In this document: piece by piece, positions 9,628-17,965 of the stretch
Layout: each line of letters begins with the position of its first letter
Position numbering within the stretch: position 1 is the stretch's first letter
NCBI GenBank assembly: GCA_024691565.1
Contig: JAILNN010000037.1
Location: 1-36,691, forward strand
Direction of reading: 5' to 3'
Origin: Lachnospiraceae bacterium
GTDB taxonomy: Bacteria; Bacillota; Clostridia; Lachnospirales; Lachnospiraceae
DNA length: 36,691 bases
Made by a program: the position numbers and the translations under genes
The notes under the pieces: model-generated
Told to the model about the DNA's origin: nothing
Databases searched by the model: none
The model's input: only the letters and a program-made list of their open reading frames with translations

Positions 9628-10938
9628 ATGGAGAACAAAAGATACACCAGAGAGGATATCGAGAGAATTGTTGAGGAAGAGAATGTTGAATTTATTCGTC
9701 TTCAGTTTACTGATATCTTTGGAACACTTAAGAATGTAGCGATTACTAAGAATAATTTATCTAAGGCATTAGATAATCGTTTTCTTTTTGATGGAACCTA
9801 TATCAATGGTTTCGATACTGAGGAAGAGAGCGATATGTTCTTGTATCCTGATTTGGATACTTTTGAGATTTTCCCTTGGAGACCACAGTCAGGTAAGGTT
9901 GCTAGACTTATTTGTGATGTTTATACCACTGATGGAGAACCACTTTTCCATGATCCTAGAAGGATTTTGAAGAAGGTTTTAAAAGAACAGAGAGATAATG
10001 GAATCGTCTTTAATATAGGTCCTGAATGTGAGTTTTTCCTTTTCCAGACTGATGATCAGGGAAGACCTACTACAGATAATTTAGAGGACGATGGATATTT
10101 GGATTTAGGTCATTCTGATATGGGAGAAAATGTTCGTCGTGACATGGTTTTCACCCTTGAGGATATGAATTTTGATATAGAGTCTTCTTATCATGAAAAA
10201 GGTAAAGGACAGCATGAAATTGATTTTAAATATGTTGATGCGCTTAATGCTGCAGATGACATTATGACTTTTAAACTTGCTGTTAAGAATATTGCTAAGA
10301 AGCATGGTCTTATTGCATCATTTATGCCTAAGCCAATTCAGGATGCAGTTGGTTCAGGAATGCATATTAATGTTTCTCTCAATGAATATGGAGATAATAT
10401 TTTCTATGATGAGAACGATGAAAACAAGCTTTCTGAGAAGGCATATCAGTTTATTGCTGGAGTGTTAAAGCACTTAAAGGGAATGTCACTTATCACAAAT
10501 CCTATTGTTAATTCATACAAGAGATTGCAGGGTGGAAAGTATGTTCCAAATAATATTGCTTTTGCTTCAAAGGGTAAGAAGGCCGCAATTAGAACACCTT
10601 ATATTAAGGGTAGAGAGCATGCAAGGATTGAAATTAAGAGTCCTGATGCAACATGTAATCCTTATCTTGCAATTGCAGTAATTATTGCTGCTGGAATGGA
10701 TGGAATTAATAATAAACTCGATTATAGAGAATATGATTTAGAGAAGGCTGAAAATATTGAGAAACTTCCAGTTTGTATGGGAGAGGCAATTGAGGCCTTT
10801 GAAAAGGATGATTTTATCAGAGGTGTAATTGGTGATTATGTTTCTGAAAAATACATCGAACAAAAGAAGATTGAATGGCATGAATATTTAGGAACTGTTT
10901 CGAATTGGGAATTAGACAAATATTTTATGAGAGGATAA
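9628..10938 (+). CDS. Glutamine synthetase type I-like protein with altered active site
   Basis: Has the GSI fold from end to end (436 residues; closest in layout to Bacillus-type GSI-alpha). Start ATG 9628 has AGAGG 7 nt upstream; the in-frame ATG 9613 overlaps that ribosome site. Retained: GPECEFFLF (Glu133 and Glu135), GQHEIDF (Glu197), GSGMH (His246), NSYKRL (Arg299), and Arg322 and Glu335. Changed relative to ordinary GSI: DGSSIEGF is DGTYINGF (Ser to Tyr58); HEVAPGQHE is HEKGKGQHE; NGSGMH is VGSGMH (Asn to Val241); PGYEAP is GGKYVP (flap Glu to Tyr305); NRSP is KKAA (Arg to Lys317); VRS is IKS (Arg to Lys337). Catalytic ammonium-dependent GS activity is therefore doubtful. It may be a glutamine/nitrogen sensor or act on another amine. 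A true GSIII lies upstream, and the ANTAR gene starts 3 nt after its stop, arguing for a regulatory partnership. Confidence 0.85.
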   Translation: MENKRYTREDIERIVEEENVEFIRLQFTDIFGTLKNVAITKNNLSKALDNRFLFDGTYINGFDTEEESDMFLYPDLDTFEIFPWRPQSGKVARLICDVYTTDGEPLFHDPRRILKKVLKEQRDNGIVFNIGPECEFFLFQTDDQGRPTTDNLEDDGYLDLGHSDMGENVRRDMVFTLEDMNFDIESSYHEKGKGQHEIDFKYVDALNAADDIMTFKLAVKNIAKKHGLIASFMPKPIQDAVGSGMHINVSLNEYGDNIFYDENDENKLSEKAYQFIAGVLKHLKGMSLITNPIVNSYKRLQGGKYVPNNIAFASKGKKAAIRTPYIKGREHARIEIKSPDATCNPYLAIAVIIAAGMDGINNKLDYREYDLEKAENIEKLPVCMGEAIEAFEKDDFIRGVIGDYVSEKYIEQKKIEWHEYLGTVSNWELDKYFMRG

Positions 10939-10941
10939 TTT

Positions 10942-11496
10942 ATGGCTGATGTAATAGTTGCTTTTCTAAAGCTGGATAACGGAAAGCAACTTGGAGCCCA
11001 ACTTAAAAAACGAGGTCATAATGTCTTTTCTATTTGTCGTTCGGGTAACTTTGTTTTGAATTCTGCGGACAGACTGGGTGCTGGAATAATCGTATGTCAG
11101 GATAAGCTTTCGGATATGGTTTTTAGCGAGATGTATGAAAGTATTCCTAGAACATATCAAATTGTTCTTATCAAGAGGAGTGACTCTTATGTAGAGGATT
11201 TTCCTACTGATAAGGTGAAATGTTTGATTAGTCCGGTTAGGCTTACAGAGATTTTGGATTCCGTTGATGAGATGGAAAGAATTAAGGAAGAACGAAAAGT
11301 TACGCGAAGGCCCAGAGTAAGAACAATTGAAGATGAGAGAATTATTGAGGGTGCTAAGTTGCTTTTGATTAATAAAAAGGGTATGACAGAACCGCAAGCA
11401 CACAAATATCTTACTAGCATGAGCATGAACAACGGTGAAACATTAAGAGAAACAGCTGAAAAAATAAAAATTTTATTTCAGAGTGGAGGAATATAG
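10942..11496 (+). CDS. ANTAR-domain antiterminator with pseudo-receiver (NitR-like)
   Basis: Predicted RNA-binding antitermination regulator of nitrogen genes. 184 residues, starting 3 nt after the GSI-like stop and ending 2 nt before pyrG, so it is tightly co-transcribed. The C-terminal part (about 125-180: [17 protein letters not shown]...[16 protein letters not shown]...RETAEKI) is a three-helix ANTAR domain. The N-terminal part (1-115) keeps a receiver-like pattern, but the acidic pair is missing ([10 protein letters not shown]), the phospho-acceptor Asp is absent (GIIVCQDK) and the KP motif is ISPV, so phosphorylation is not expected. ANTAR regulators next to glnA are known in Clostridium (NitR). 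The partner GSI-like protein or a ligand may control it. The ANTAR call is firm; targets are unproven, with the glnN-gltB hairpins the obvious local candidates. Confidence 0.85.
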   Translation: MADVIVAFLKLDNGKQLGAQLKKRGHNVFSICRSGNFVLNSADRLGAGIIVCQDKLSDMVFSEMYESIPRTYQIVLIKRSDSYVEDFPTDKVKCLISPVRLTEILDSVDEMERIKEERKVTRRPRVRTIEDERIIEGAKLLLINKKGMTEPQAHKYLTSMSMNNGETLRETAEKIKILFQSGGI

Positions 11497-11498
11497 AA

Positions 11499-13097
11499 AT
11501 GAGTGTTAAATATGTTTTTGTAACAGGAGGAGTTGTATCGGGACTTGGAAAAGGTATTACAGCAGCGTCTTTAGGAAGGCTTTTAAAGGCGAGAGGCTAC
11601 AATGTAACGATGCAGAAGTTTGATCCATACATTAACATAGATCCGGGTACGATGAATCCTATCCAACATGGAGAGGTTTTTGTTACAGATGATGGTACTG
11701 AGACTGATCTTGACCTTGGTCATTATGAAAGATTTATCGATGAAAACCTGGATATAAACTCTAATGTTACTACCGGTAAGATTTATTGGTCTGTTATTTC
11801 GAAAGAAAGACATGGTGATTTTGGTGGAGGAACTGTTCAGGTTATTCCACATATTACCAATGAAATTAAGGATAGATTTTATAAGGCAAAATTTGAAGAT
11901 GAAGATAGAATTGTTATTATCGAAGTTGGAGGAACTGTTGGTGATATTGAGAGCCAGCCTTTCCTTGAGGCGATTAGACAGTTCCAGACAGATGTTGGAC
12001 ATGAGAATGCAGCTCTTATTCATGTTACGCTGATTCCAATGCTTAAAGCTTCTGGAGAGATGAAGACAAAGCCTACTCAGGCTAGTGTTAGAGAACTTCA
12101 GGGAATGGGAATCAGACCTGATGTGATTGTCTGCAGAACAGAATATCCTATGACTGAGGATGTTAAGGATAAGATTGCATTGTTTTGTAATGTTCCATCT
12201 GGACATGTTCTTCAAAATTTGGATGTTGAATATCTTTATGAAGCTCCTCTTGCGATGGAGAAGGAGAGACTTGCTGAGGTTGTTATTAATACACTTCAGC
12301 TTGAACAAAGAGAACCTGATTTAAGAGAGTGGAAGGAAATGGTTGAAACCTTGAAGAATCTTAAATCAGTTGTAAACATCGGTATTGTTGGGAAATATAC
12401 ACAGTTACATGATGCATATTTAAGTGTTTCTGAGGCGCTTAAGCATGGTGGAATTAGCGCTGGTGCACATGTGAATATTGAATGGATCGATTCTGAAGAG
12501 CTTAATGATGAAAATTATGAGGAGAGCTTAAAGAATTTGGATGGAATTTTGGTTCCAGGCGGCTTTGGTAGAAGAGGAATTTATGGAATGGTTTTGGCTG
12601 CCAAGTACGCTAGAGAGAATAAAATTCCGTATCTTGGAATTTGTCTTGGTATGCAGATGGCAATTGTTGAATTTGCAAGAAATGTTTTAGGACTTTCTGA
12701 TGCTGAGAGTTTTGAATTTAAACCTGATACCAAGAATCCAGTAATTCATTTGATGCCGGATCAAGAAGGTGTAGAAAACAGAGGTGGCACTCTAAGACTT
12801 GGTAGTTATCCATGTGTTTTAGATGTTAGATCTAAGGCGTATAAGCTCTATAACAGCAAGGAAATTACTGAGAGGCATAGACATAGATATGAAGTGAATA
12901 ATGATTATAGAGATTCACTTCAGGATGCTGGTTTAGCAATAGTTGGAAAATCACCTGATGACAGAATTGTTGAGATGGTTGAATTAAAGGATCATCCATT
13001 CTTCATTGGAACTCAGGCTCATCCAGAATTTAAGTCTAGACCAAATAGAGCACATCCATTATTTAGAGGCTTCGTCGCAGCTGCACTTGAGAAATAG
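11499..13097 (+). CDS. pyrG: CTP synthase
   Basis: Converts UTP to CTP using ATP and the glutamine amide. 532 residues, close to the usual 535. ATG 11499 is 2 nt after the preceding stop, with GGAGG inside the end of the ANTAR gene. The N-terminal synthase domain begins [16 protein letters not shown] and includes [24 protein letters not shown] and RTEYPM. The C-terminal class I glutaminase has GGFGRRG, the nucleophile Cys382 in GICLGMQ, and QAHPEF with the catalytic His/Glu. It is complete. Being locked between the ANTAR gene and aspS ties CTP formation to the glutamine-use transcript. Confidence 0.97.
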   Translation: MSVKYVFVTGGVVSGLGKGITAASLGRLLKARGYNVTMQKFDPYINIDPGTMNPIQHGEVFVTDDGTETDLDLGHYERFIDENLDINSNVTTGKIYWSVISKERHGDFGGGTVQVIPHITNEIKDRFYKAKFEDEDRIVIIEVGGTVGDIESQPFLEAIRQFQTDVGHENAALIHVTLIPMLKASGEMKTKPTQASVRELQGMGIRPDVIVCRTEYPMTEDVKDKIALFCNVPSGHVLQNLDVEYLYEAPLAMEKERLAEVVINTLQLEQREPDLREWKEMVETLKNLKSVVNIGIVGKYTQLHDAYLSVSEALKHGGISAGAHVNIEWIDSEELNDENYEESLKNLDGILVPGGFGRRGIYGMVLAAKYARENKIPYLGICLGMQMAIVEFARNVLGLSDAESFEFKPDTKNPVIHLMPDQEGVENRGGTLRLGSYPCVLDVRSKAYKLYNSKEITERHRHRYEVNNDYRDSLQDAGLAIVGKSPDDRIVEMVELKDHPFFIGTQAHPEFKSRPNRAHPLFRGFVAAALEK

Positions 13098-13139
13098 AAA
13101 TTAGAAATTACAAATTTAAATTATAAGGAGGCAAAACCC

Positions 13140-14477
13140 ATGGAATTTATGACAGGAACTTTGGAAAAGAAAACATTGGAAATTATTGAACTTACTAGTG
13201 GAGAATTTTTGAATTCGAATGTAAGTGTAAATGGTGCTGTTCATAATATCAGGGATATGTCTGACATTGCATTTTTGATTCTTAGAAAAAGAGATGGCAT
13301 TTTTCAATGTGTTCTTAACAAGACTGATGAGAAGTTAAGAGATGCTTTAAGAGAAATTAGTGAAGGTGCTACTGTTTTAGTTAGTGGTAAACTTATTGAA
13401 AATGAGAAGGCTGTTAATGGTGTTGAATTACATATTTCAGAGATTGAAGTGCTTTCAGAACCAACAGATACAATGCCTATCAAGATTTCAAAGTTTAAGA
13501 TGAAAACTTCATTAAATGCGAAACTTGATTACAGACCAATTTCTCTTAGAAATATTCGTGAAAGAGCAAAGTTTAAGATTCAGGAAGGAATCGTTAGAGG
13601 TTTCAGAGATTACCTTCATTCACAAGGCTTTACAGAGGTTCACACACCTAAACTTGGAGCAAAATCAGCTGAGGGAGGAGCTAACCTTTTTAGATTAGAG
13701 TACTTCCATAAACCTGCTATTCTTCAGCAGAGTCCTCAGTTTTATAAGCAGATGATGGTGGGTGTTTTTGATAGAGTATTTGAGGTAGGACCTGTATTTC
13801 GAGCTGAGAAACATAATACAAAGAGACATCTTAACGAGTATACAAGCTTAGACTTTGAGATGGGATATATTGATAGTTTTTATGATATAATGGAGATGGA
13901 AACTGGGTTTATCAAATATACATTTGATTTACTTAAGAAGGAGTATGCCAAGGAATTAAAGATTTTGGAACTTGAAATTCCTGAGGTTGATAAGATTCCA
14001 ACCATGTCCTTTAATGATGCTAAGAAGGCTGCTAGCGAAAAATATGGTCATGAAATCAAGAATCCATATGACTTGGAGCCTGAAGAGGAGCAGCTTATTG
14101 GTAAATATGCTAAGGAAGAATTTGGTTCTGACTTTGTGTTTATCACTCATTATCCTTCAAAGAAGAGACCATTTTACGCGATGGATGATGACGATGATAA
14201 GAGATTTACAAAGAGCTTTGATTTGTTATATAAGGGACTGGAAATTACAACTGGCGGACAGAGAATCCATGATTATGAGGAGCTTATGAATAAGCTTCAA
14301 AAGCGTGGAATGTCTGATGAGGGAATGGAAGATTATTTGAGTGCATTTAAGTGTGGAATGCCACCTCATGGCGGTCTTGGTATTGGTCTTGAGAGATTTA
14401 CAATGCAGCTTTTGGATGAGGAAAATGTTCGTGAAGCTACACTTTTCCCTAGAGATTTATCTAGACTTGTGCCTTAA
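13140..14477 (+). CDS. aspS: Aspartyl-tRNA synthetase, archaeal type, probably non-discriminating
   Basis: Charges tRNA(Asp) and, by inference, tRNA(Asn) with aspartate. 445 residues, the short archaeal/eukaryal form rather than the roughly 590-residue bacterial form. ATG 13140 follows a strong AAGGAGG. An OB-fold anticodon domain (about 20-110) precedes the class II core: motif 2 FRAEKHNTKRHLNE, GLEITTGGQRIHD, motif 3 GLGIGLERF. His35 in NGAVHNIRD falls where discriminating archaeal enzymes have Trp (W26 of Thermococcus) and non-discriminating ones have His, and the Lys85 position is Val92 here; this alignment is from memory. gatCAB begins 59 nt downstream, completing the indirect Asn-tRNA(Asn) route. 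The synthetase identity is certain; non-discriminating specificity is likely. Confidence 0.93.
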   Translation: MEFMTGTLEKKTLEIIELTSGEFLNSNVSVNGAVHNIRDMSDIAFLILRKRDGIFQCVLNKTDEKLRDALREISEGATVLVSGKLIENEKAVNGVELHISEIEVLSEPTDTMPIKISKFKMKTSLNAKLDYRPISLRNIRERAKFKIQEGIVRGFRDYLHSQGFTEVHTPKLGAKSAEGGANLFRLEYFHKPAILQQSPQFYKQMMVGVFDRVFEVGPVFRAEKHNTKRHLNEYTSLDFEMGYIDSFYDIMEMETGFIKYTFDLLKKEYAKELKILELEIPEVDKIPTMSFNDAKKAASEKYGHEIKNPYDLEPEEEQLIGKYAKEEFGSDFVFITHYPSKKRPFYAMDDDDDKRFTKSFDLLYKGLEITTGGQRIHDYEELMNKLQKRGMSDEGMEDYLSAFKCGMPPHGGLGIGLERFTMQLLDEENVREATLFPRDLSRLVP

Positions 14478-14536
14478 AAAATTATGGGCCAGCTTTTAGA
14501 TTTTATTAGCAGGCTTTAAGAATGATGGAGGTTTTT

Positions 14537-14830
14537 ATGGGTAAGAATACAATAGATGATGAGACAATTGAGTATGTAGGAATTCTTGCTAAGCTTGAAT
14601 TGAATGACGAAGAGAAGGAAAAAGCTAAGAAGGATATGGAAGAGATGCTTGATTATGTCGATAAGCTAAATGAATTAGATACCGACGATGTTTTGCCAAT
14701 GAGCCATATTTTTGATAGTGAAAATGCTTTTAGAGAAGATGTTGTTACCAATGGAGATGGATGTGAAGAGCTTCTTAATAATGCTCCAAAGGTAAAGGAA
14801 AATATGATAGTTGTTCCTAAGACAATTTAA
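14537..14830 (+). CDS. gatC: Asp/Glu-tRNA(Asn/Gln) amidotransferase subunit C
   Basis: Small subunit that wraps and stabilises the GatA-GatB complex. 97 residues, usual size. ATG 14537 is chosen because GGAGG (14527-14531) lies 5 nt upstream; ATG 14522 would put the ribosome site inside the gene. Family features include an N-terminal helix IDDETIEYVGILAKLELNDEEKEKAKKDM, LDYVDKLNELDTDDVLPMSH and the C-terminal FREDVVTNG...NAPKVKENMIVVPKTI. The 59-nt gap from aspS holds an imperfect hairpin (GCCAGCT with AGCAGGC, about 14489-14516) but no U run. Confidence 0.95.
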   Translation: MGKNTIDDETIEYVGILAKLELNDEEKEKAKKDMEEMLDYVDKLNELDTDDVLPMSHIFDSENAFREDVVTNGDGCEELLNNAPKVKENMIVVPKTI

Positions 14831-14881
14831 TCTTTTTTAATCTTTAAAAAAGCAAAAATCATTTAATGAAAGGACCTGGTT

Positions 14882-16318
14882 ATGGATATTTCAACTTTAA
14901 GTGCTAAAGAATTAGGAGATTGCCTTTTTAATAAAGAGATTAGTGTTAAAGAGGTTTTGGACTATACTTATAAAACAATTGAAGAGAAAGATAAAGATAT
15001 TAATGCATTTGTGTCTCTTTGCAAGGAGGAGGCTTATGAGAGAGGTTCTGTCATCCAGGAGATGATTGATAGGGGTGAGAGACTTTCTCCTTTTATGGGC
15101 GTTCCTATTGCGATTAAAGACAATATGTGTACTAAGGGTATTAAGACTACTTGTTGCTCAAAGATTCTTGAGAACTTTGTTCCAAATTATAATGCAACTG
15201 CAGTTGAGAAGGTTTTAGATGCTGGATTGATTGTTGTTGGTAAGACTAATATGGATGAGTTTGCAATGGGTAGTACAAATGAGACGAGTTTTTATGGACC
15301 TGCAAAAAATCCACATGATTTAGAGCATGTTACAGGTGGTTCTTCAGGTGGGTCTTGTGCTGCAGTTGCAGCTGGTGAAGTTAAGCTTGCGCTTGGTTCA
15401 GACACAGGTGGTTCAATTAGACAGCCTAGCGCTTATTGCGGTACAGTTGGTTTTAAGCCTACCTATGGTACGGTTTCAAGATATGGTCTTATTGCTTATG
15501 CATCTTCCTTAGATCAGATTGGACCTATTGCAGGAAATGTTACGGATACTGCACTTTTATTAGAGATTATTTCTGGAACAGACGAGAAGGATTCAACTAG
15601 TGTTAAGAGAGATGAGTATGACTTTTCTTCTGTTTTGGATATGGATGTTAAGGGAATGCGAATTGGTATTCCTAATGACTATATTAGCCATGGTCTTAAC
15701 GATGAGATTAAAGAAAAAATCAATGAGACAGCCGAAAAACTTAAGGCAGCAGGTGCTGAGGTTACTAACTTTGATTTAGGACTTTTAGATTATGTAGTTC
15801 CTGCATATTATGTTATTGCCTGTGCTGAGGCTAGTTCGAACCTTGAAAGATTTGACGGCGTTAAGTATGGATTTAGAGCAGATAATTATGAGGATTTGCA
15901 TACTATGTATAAGCGCTCTAGAACCAAGGGATTTGGCAAAGAGGTTAAGTCAAGAATTATGCTTGGTTCCTTTGTTTTAAGTTCTGGTTACTATGATGCA
16001 TATTATCTTAAGGCTCTTAAAACTAAGGCATTGATTAAAAAGGCCTTTGATGATGCATTTAAGAATTATGATTTGATTCTTTCTCCTGTTGCGCCTTCGA
16101 CTGCGCCAAAGCTTGGAGAAAGCTTAAGCGATCCGATTAAGATGTATTTGTCGGATATATATACAGTTAGTGTTAACCTTTGTTCATTGCCTTCAATTAG
16201 TGTTCCTGTAGGTAAATCTAAAGAGGGACTTCCAATTGGAGTTCAGTTTATTGGAGATTGCTTTGGTGAGAAGAATTGTTTGAGAGCGGCTTCGATGATG
16301 AGTAATGGTGAAGCTTAA
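14882..16318 (+). CDS. gatA: Asp/Glu-tRNA(Asn/Gln) amidotransferase subunit A
   Basis: Glutaminase subunit: releases ammonia from glutamine and channels it to GatB for conversion of Asp-tRNA(Asn) to Asn-tRNA(Asn). 478 residues; start ATG 14882 with AAAGGA upstream. The amidase-signature triad is intact: Lys79 (AIKDN), cis-Ser154 (GGSSGGS) and Ser178 (DTGGSIRQPS). The end is slightly short: after NCLRAASMM it reads SNGEA and stops, where most homologues carry about 10 more residues. An AAGCTT-AAAA-AAGCTT perfect repeat straddles the stop codon (16311-16326), so a small 3'-end rearrangement is possible, but the core is complete. gatB follows after 45 nt. Confidence 0.96.
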   Translation: MDISTLSAKELGDCLFNKEISVKEVLDYTYKTIEEKDKDINAFVSLCKEEAYERGSVIQEMIDRGERLSPFMGVPIAIKDNMCTKGIKTTCCSKILENFVPNYNATAVEKVLDAGLIVVGKTNMDEFAMGSTNETSFYGPAKNPHDLEHVTGGSSGGSCAAVAAGEVKLALGSDTGGSIRQPSAYCGTVGFKPTYGTVSRYGLIAYASSLDQIGPIAGNVTDTALLLEIISGTDEKDSTSVKRDEYDFSSVLDMDVKGMRIGIPNDYISHGLNDEIKEKINETAEKLKAAGAEVTNFDLGLLDYVVPAYYVIACAEASSNLERFDGVKYGFRADNYEDLHTMYKRSRTKGFGKEVKSRIMLGSFVLSSGYYDAYYLKALKTKALIKKAFDDAFKNYDLILSPVAPSTAPKLGESLSDPIKMYLSDIYTVSVNLCSLPSISVPVGKSKEGLPIGVQFIGDCFGEKNCLRAASMMSNGEA

Positions 16319-16363
16319 AAAAGCTTTGAATGATTAAAATAACTAACCTAAGGAGGAGTACAG

Positions 16364-17788
16364 ATGGAATTTGAGACAGTGATTGGTTTAGAGGTTCATG
16401 TCGAACTTGCAACTAAAACAAAGATTTTTTGTGGCTGTTCTACAGCTTTTGGAGCTGCACCAAATGTAAACACATGTCCGGTTTGTACAGGAATGCCAGG
16501 ATCACTTCCTGTTTTGAATAAAAAGGTATTGGAATATGCTATTGCAGTTGGTCTTGCAACAAACTGCAGCATTACTCAGTATTCTAAATTTGATAGAAAG
16601 AATTATTTTTATCCTGATAATCCTCAGAACTATCAGATTTCACAGCTATATTTGCCAATTTGCAGAAATGGTCATGTAGATATTGAAACTGAGGCAGGAA
16701 TTAAAAGCATTGGAATCCATGAGATTCATATGGAGGAGGATGCTGGAAAACTTATTCATGACGAGTGGGAAGATACTTCTTTAGTGGACTATAACCGTTC
16801 AGGAGTACCTTTGATTGAGATTGTTTCTGAACCTGATATGCGTTCTGCTGATGAGGTATTAAAGTACCTTGATAAGCTTAGAATGACTATTGCATATCTT
16901 GGAGCATCTGATTGTAAGCTTCAGGAAGGTTCAATGAGAGCGGATGTAAACCTCTCAGTTAGACCAGTTGGTAGTCCAGAGTATGGAACTAGAACTGAGA
17001 TGAAGAACCTTAACTCTTTTAAGGCAATTAGAAGAGCTATTGAGGGTGAAAGAGCAAGACAGATTGAACTTATTTCTGAAGGTAAGCAGGTTATTCAGGA
17101 AACAAGACATTGGGATGATAACAAGGAATATTCATATGCTATGCGTTCTAAGGAGGATGCACAGGACTATAGATATTTCCCGGATCCTGATCTTGTGCCT
17201 ATCCATGTTTCTGATGAATTAATTGAGAGCATTAGAAAGGCTCAACCAGAAATGGCAGAACAAAAGCAGAAGAGATATGTCAGTGAATTTGGTCTTCCTG
17301 AGTATGATTCAGAGCAGATTACATCTGAAAAACCACTTGCAGATTTGTTTGAAAAAACTACTGAAATTTGCAATAATCCTAAGAAGGTTTCTAACTGGAT
17401 TATGGGAGAGACGATGCGTCTTATTAAGGAGAGAAAGCTTGATGCGAAGGATTTAAAGATTTCTCCTAAGAACCTTGCAGAACTCATTGATATTACTGAG
17501 GCAGGAGAGATTAACAGTTCTGTTGCAAAGGAAGTTTTTGAAAAGATTTTTGATGAGGATATTAGCCCTAAGGAATATGTTAAGAATAATAATCTTGGCA
17601 ATGTTTCTGATGAGGGTGAGCTTGAAAGAATCATCAAGGAAGTTATCGAGGAGAACCCTAAGTCGGTAGAGGATTATCGTGCTGGAAAGAAAAAGGCGAT
17701 GGGCTTCCTCGTAGGTCAAACTATGAAGAAAACAGGTGGTAAAGCAGAGCCTGGAAAAGTGAATGGAATATTAAATAAACTATTGTAA
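16364..17788 (+). CDS. gatB: Asp/Glu-tRNA(Asn/Gln) amidotransferase subunit B
   Basis: Binds mischarged tRNA, phosphorylates the carboxyl group and amidates it. 474 residues, normal. ATG 16364 follows AAGGAGG. Signature stretches include FETVIGLEVHVEL, the zinc-site cysteines in KIFCGCSTAF and NTCPVCTGMPGSLPVLN, KFDRKNYFYPDNPQNYQIS, and HMEEDAGKLIHD with the metal/ATP acids. The tail/YqeY domain (about 330-474) ends GFLVGQTMKKTGGKAEPGKVNGILNKLL. Last gene of the amide-nitrogen block; the next promoter begins at its stop codon, and no clear terminator is present. Confidence 0.97.
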   Translation: MEFETVIGLEVHVELATKTKIFCGCSTAFGAAPNVNTCPVCTGMPGSLPVLNKKVLEYAIAVGLATNCSITQYSKFDRKNYFYPDNPQNYQISQLYLPICRNGHVDIETEAGIKSIGIHEIHMEEDAGKLIHDEWEDTSLVDYNRSGVPLIEIVSEPDMRSADEVLKYLDKLRMTIAYLGASDCKLQEGSMRADVNLSVRPVGSPEYGTRTEMKNLNSFKAIRRAIEGERARQIELISEGKQVIQETRHWDDNKEYSYAMRSKEDAQDYRYFPDPDLVPIHVSDELIESIRKAQPEMAEQKQKRYVSEFGLPEYDSEQITSEKPLADLFEKTTEICNNPKKVSNWIMGETMRLIKERKLDAKDLKISPKNLAELIDITEAGEINSSVAKEVFEKIFDEDISPKEYVKNNNLGNVSDEGELERIIKEVIEENPKSVEDYRAGKKKAMGFLVGQTMKKTGGKAEPGKVNGILNKLL

Positions 17789-17811
17789 AAAGAATTAAAT
17801 TCATTTATAAT
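17783..17811 (+). promoter_or_regulatory. Sigma-A promoter for the EAL-domain gene
   Basis: TTGTAA (17783-17788, overlapping the gatB stop) and TATAAT (17806-17811) are spaced 17 nt. It gives a leader of roughly 150 nt that can fold locally: ATTTGAG 17837-17843 with CTTAAAT 17851-17857 (one G-U), flanked by ATTCG/CGAAT. No recognised riboswitch class is evident in that leader. Confidence 0.6.
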
Positions 17812-17965
17812 ATATTCATTGTCATTCGTGTTTTAGATTTGAGAATAAGTCTTAAATTCGAATACCGATCGTATGGTTTTTATATACTTTTAGAAGATTT
17901 ACATAGATATTTTGGGGATAAATGTAAAACTAAAAATACTAAAGAACGCCCGGAGGTTTGTGGCA

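Noticed and set aside
11583-12308. 241-codon open frame on the minus strand inside pyrG
   Set aside because: Composition is Ser/Asn/Arg/Ile-rich, as expected from an antisense reading of AT-rich coding DNA; pyrG covers it completely and is intact.
17812-17965. c-di-GMP riboswitch in the EAL gene leader
   Set aside because: A local hairpin exists, but the conserved GEMM core and tetraloop/receptor elements are not present.
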